A stretch of 6,327 nucleotides of DNA, from positions 1-6,327 of the forward strand of contig JAUPLZ010000012.1 in assembly GCA_030836705.1 (NCBI GenBank), in the 5' to 3' direction. Positions within the stretch are counted from its first letter, which is position 1; each line of letters starts with the position of its first letter. Below, piece by piece: positions 5,892-6,327 of this stretch. Source of the DNA: Campylobacterota bacterium (GTDB lineage Bacteria; Campylobacterota; Campylobacteria; Campylobacterales; SZUA-545). The notes under the pieces were generated by a model. The model saw only the letters and a list, made by a program, of their open reading frames with translations. It did not search any database and was not told the DNA's origin. The translations under genes and the position numbers were made by a program.

Positions 5892-6288
5892 CTGTTACTA
5901 GCGATACATTTGTAAACCCTGCCGCTTTTACGCTTTTTAAGATAAATATAACATCTTCATATTTTAAGCCGCGGTCAGCTCTAATCATAATCTTATTGTT
6001 TTTGGAAGGGTAGCTATTTGCCATCATTATAAAGCTGTCTGGAAATGAATTAAAATTATATTTATTTTTATCTATATAAACATTTTTTTTACGATCTACT
6101 CTAATTTCGATACTATTGGCTTTTTCATATCTAACTTTTGCCGAGCCTTTTGCAAGAGATATTTTCTCCTCATAAACAAGCATTGGCGTTGTTAGCATAA
6201 GTATGGCAATCAAAACCAGCATAACATCTACAAGTGGCGTTATATTTAAATCTGGTTTTTCATCCCAACTAAAATCTTCAAATGTCAT
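5884..6288 (-). CDS. tolR: ExbD/TolR-family proton channel subunit
   Basis: TolR forms, with TolQ, the inner membrane motor that uses the proton gradient to energise TolA. The 134-residue product has a short cytoplasmic N-terminus (FSWDEKPDLNITPLVD) and a single membrane helix at about 18-38 containing Asp21, the proton-path aspartate of the family, in LVDVMLVLI. A periplasmic domain follows and ends with the conserved IMIRADRGLKYEDVIFILK (100-118) and GFTNVSLVTDG. Length is normal for ExbD/TolR. The ATG start has no good Shine-Dalgarno sequence. An open frame ending 11 bases inside this gene looks like the end of tolQ, so translation is probably coupled. Its own last 8 bases overlap tolA. 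The sequence cannot separate ExbD from TolR; the tolA-tolB-pal neighbours support TolR. Confidence 0.92.
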   Translation of the reverse strand: MTFEDFSWDEKPDLNITPLVDVMLVLIAILMLTTPMLVYEEKISLAKGSAKVRYEKANSIEIRVDRKKNVYIDKNKYNFNSFPDSFIMMANSYPSKNNKIMIRADRGLKYEDVIFILKSVKAAGFTNVSLVTDG

Positions 6289-6314
6289 TTTTATGCGGAT
6301 TAAGAAAATTTATC
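6278..6314 (-). CDS. tolQ: Probable C-terminal end of TolQ (11 codons; runs into the adapter at the right edge)
   Basis: The minus strand frame from 6313 reads I-N-F-L-N-P-H-K-N-D-I and stops with TGA at 6280-6278, overlapping the tolR start by 11 bases. The two other frames meet stops right away or within five codons. The order tolQ-tolR-tolA is nearly universal and the overlap matches the other junctions here. Eleven residues are too few to recognise TolQ by sequence, so the call rests on position. Bases beyond 6314 are adapter and must not be added to this frame. Confidence 0.45.
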
Positions 6315-6327
6315 AGATCGGAAGAGC
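6315..6327 (+). other. Illumina adapter remnant at the contig end (artefact)
   Basis: The last 13 bases are AGATCGGAAGAGC, exactly the shared prefix of Illumina TruSeq adapters, in read-out orientation at the very end of the sequence. The match is GC-richer than the surrounding DNA. The exact terminal position makes chance very unlikely. It should be trimmed; true sequence ends at 6314. Confidence 0.95.

Overview
The window is an AT-rich piece of chromosome that looks like a Campylobacterota (former Epsilonproteobacteria) genome, probably a free-living Sulfurimonas/Sulfurovum-like organism, though the genus is only a guess. The basis is gene order. Read on the minus strand it runs tolQ(end)-tolR-tolA-tolB-pal-cpoB ... 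slyD-fabD. This is the order I know from Campylobacter jejuni (exbB/exbD/tolA/tolB/omp18/Cj0114/slyD/fabD, Cj0109-Cj0116). Protein details agree: a short TolA, an Omp18-like Pal with a cysteine pair near its C-terminus, and a SlyD with a Cys/His tail.

Layout. Positions 1-145 (minus) hold the first 48 codons of fabD. Positions 172-696 (minus) are slyD. Positions 697-803 are a divergent promoter region. Positions 804-1442 and 1426-2307 (plus) are two overlapping genes on the opposite strand to everything else: a HEAT-repeat-like protein, and a P-loop protein that looks like a diverged AAA_5/MoxR-type ATPase. Positions 2304-6288 (minus) carry cpoB, pal, tolB, tolA and tolR, packed with overlaps or 1-base gaps except for 51 bases between tolB and pal. 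Positions 6278-6314 are probably the last codons of tolQ. The final 13 bases (6315-6327) are identical to the common Illumina adapter prefix and are not organism sequence. No stretch longer than 107 bases lacks a gene.

How the genes work together. TolQ and TolR are the proton-driven stator, which energises TolA across the periplasm. TolA contacts TolB, TolB contacts the peptidoglycan-binding lipoprotein Pal, and CpoB tunes the system in the periplasm. Together they maintain the outer membrane and constrict it during division. SlyD is a cytoplasmic prolyl isomerase/metallochaperone, and FabD loads malonyl groups onto acyl carrier protein.

The part that is not routine is the two-gene plus-strand unit sitting inside the otherwise conserved tol-slyD block. 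It has its own candidate promoter, which overlaps that of slyD, and it ends stop-codon-on-stop-codon against cpoB. Its function is unknown. The best-supported statement is that it pairs a helical-repeat protein with a P-loop protein whose Walker A is intact and whose Walker B is degenerate.
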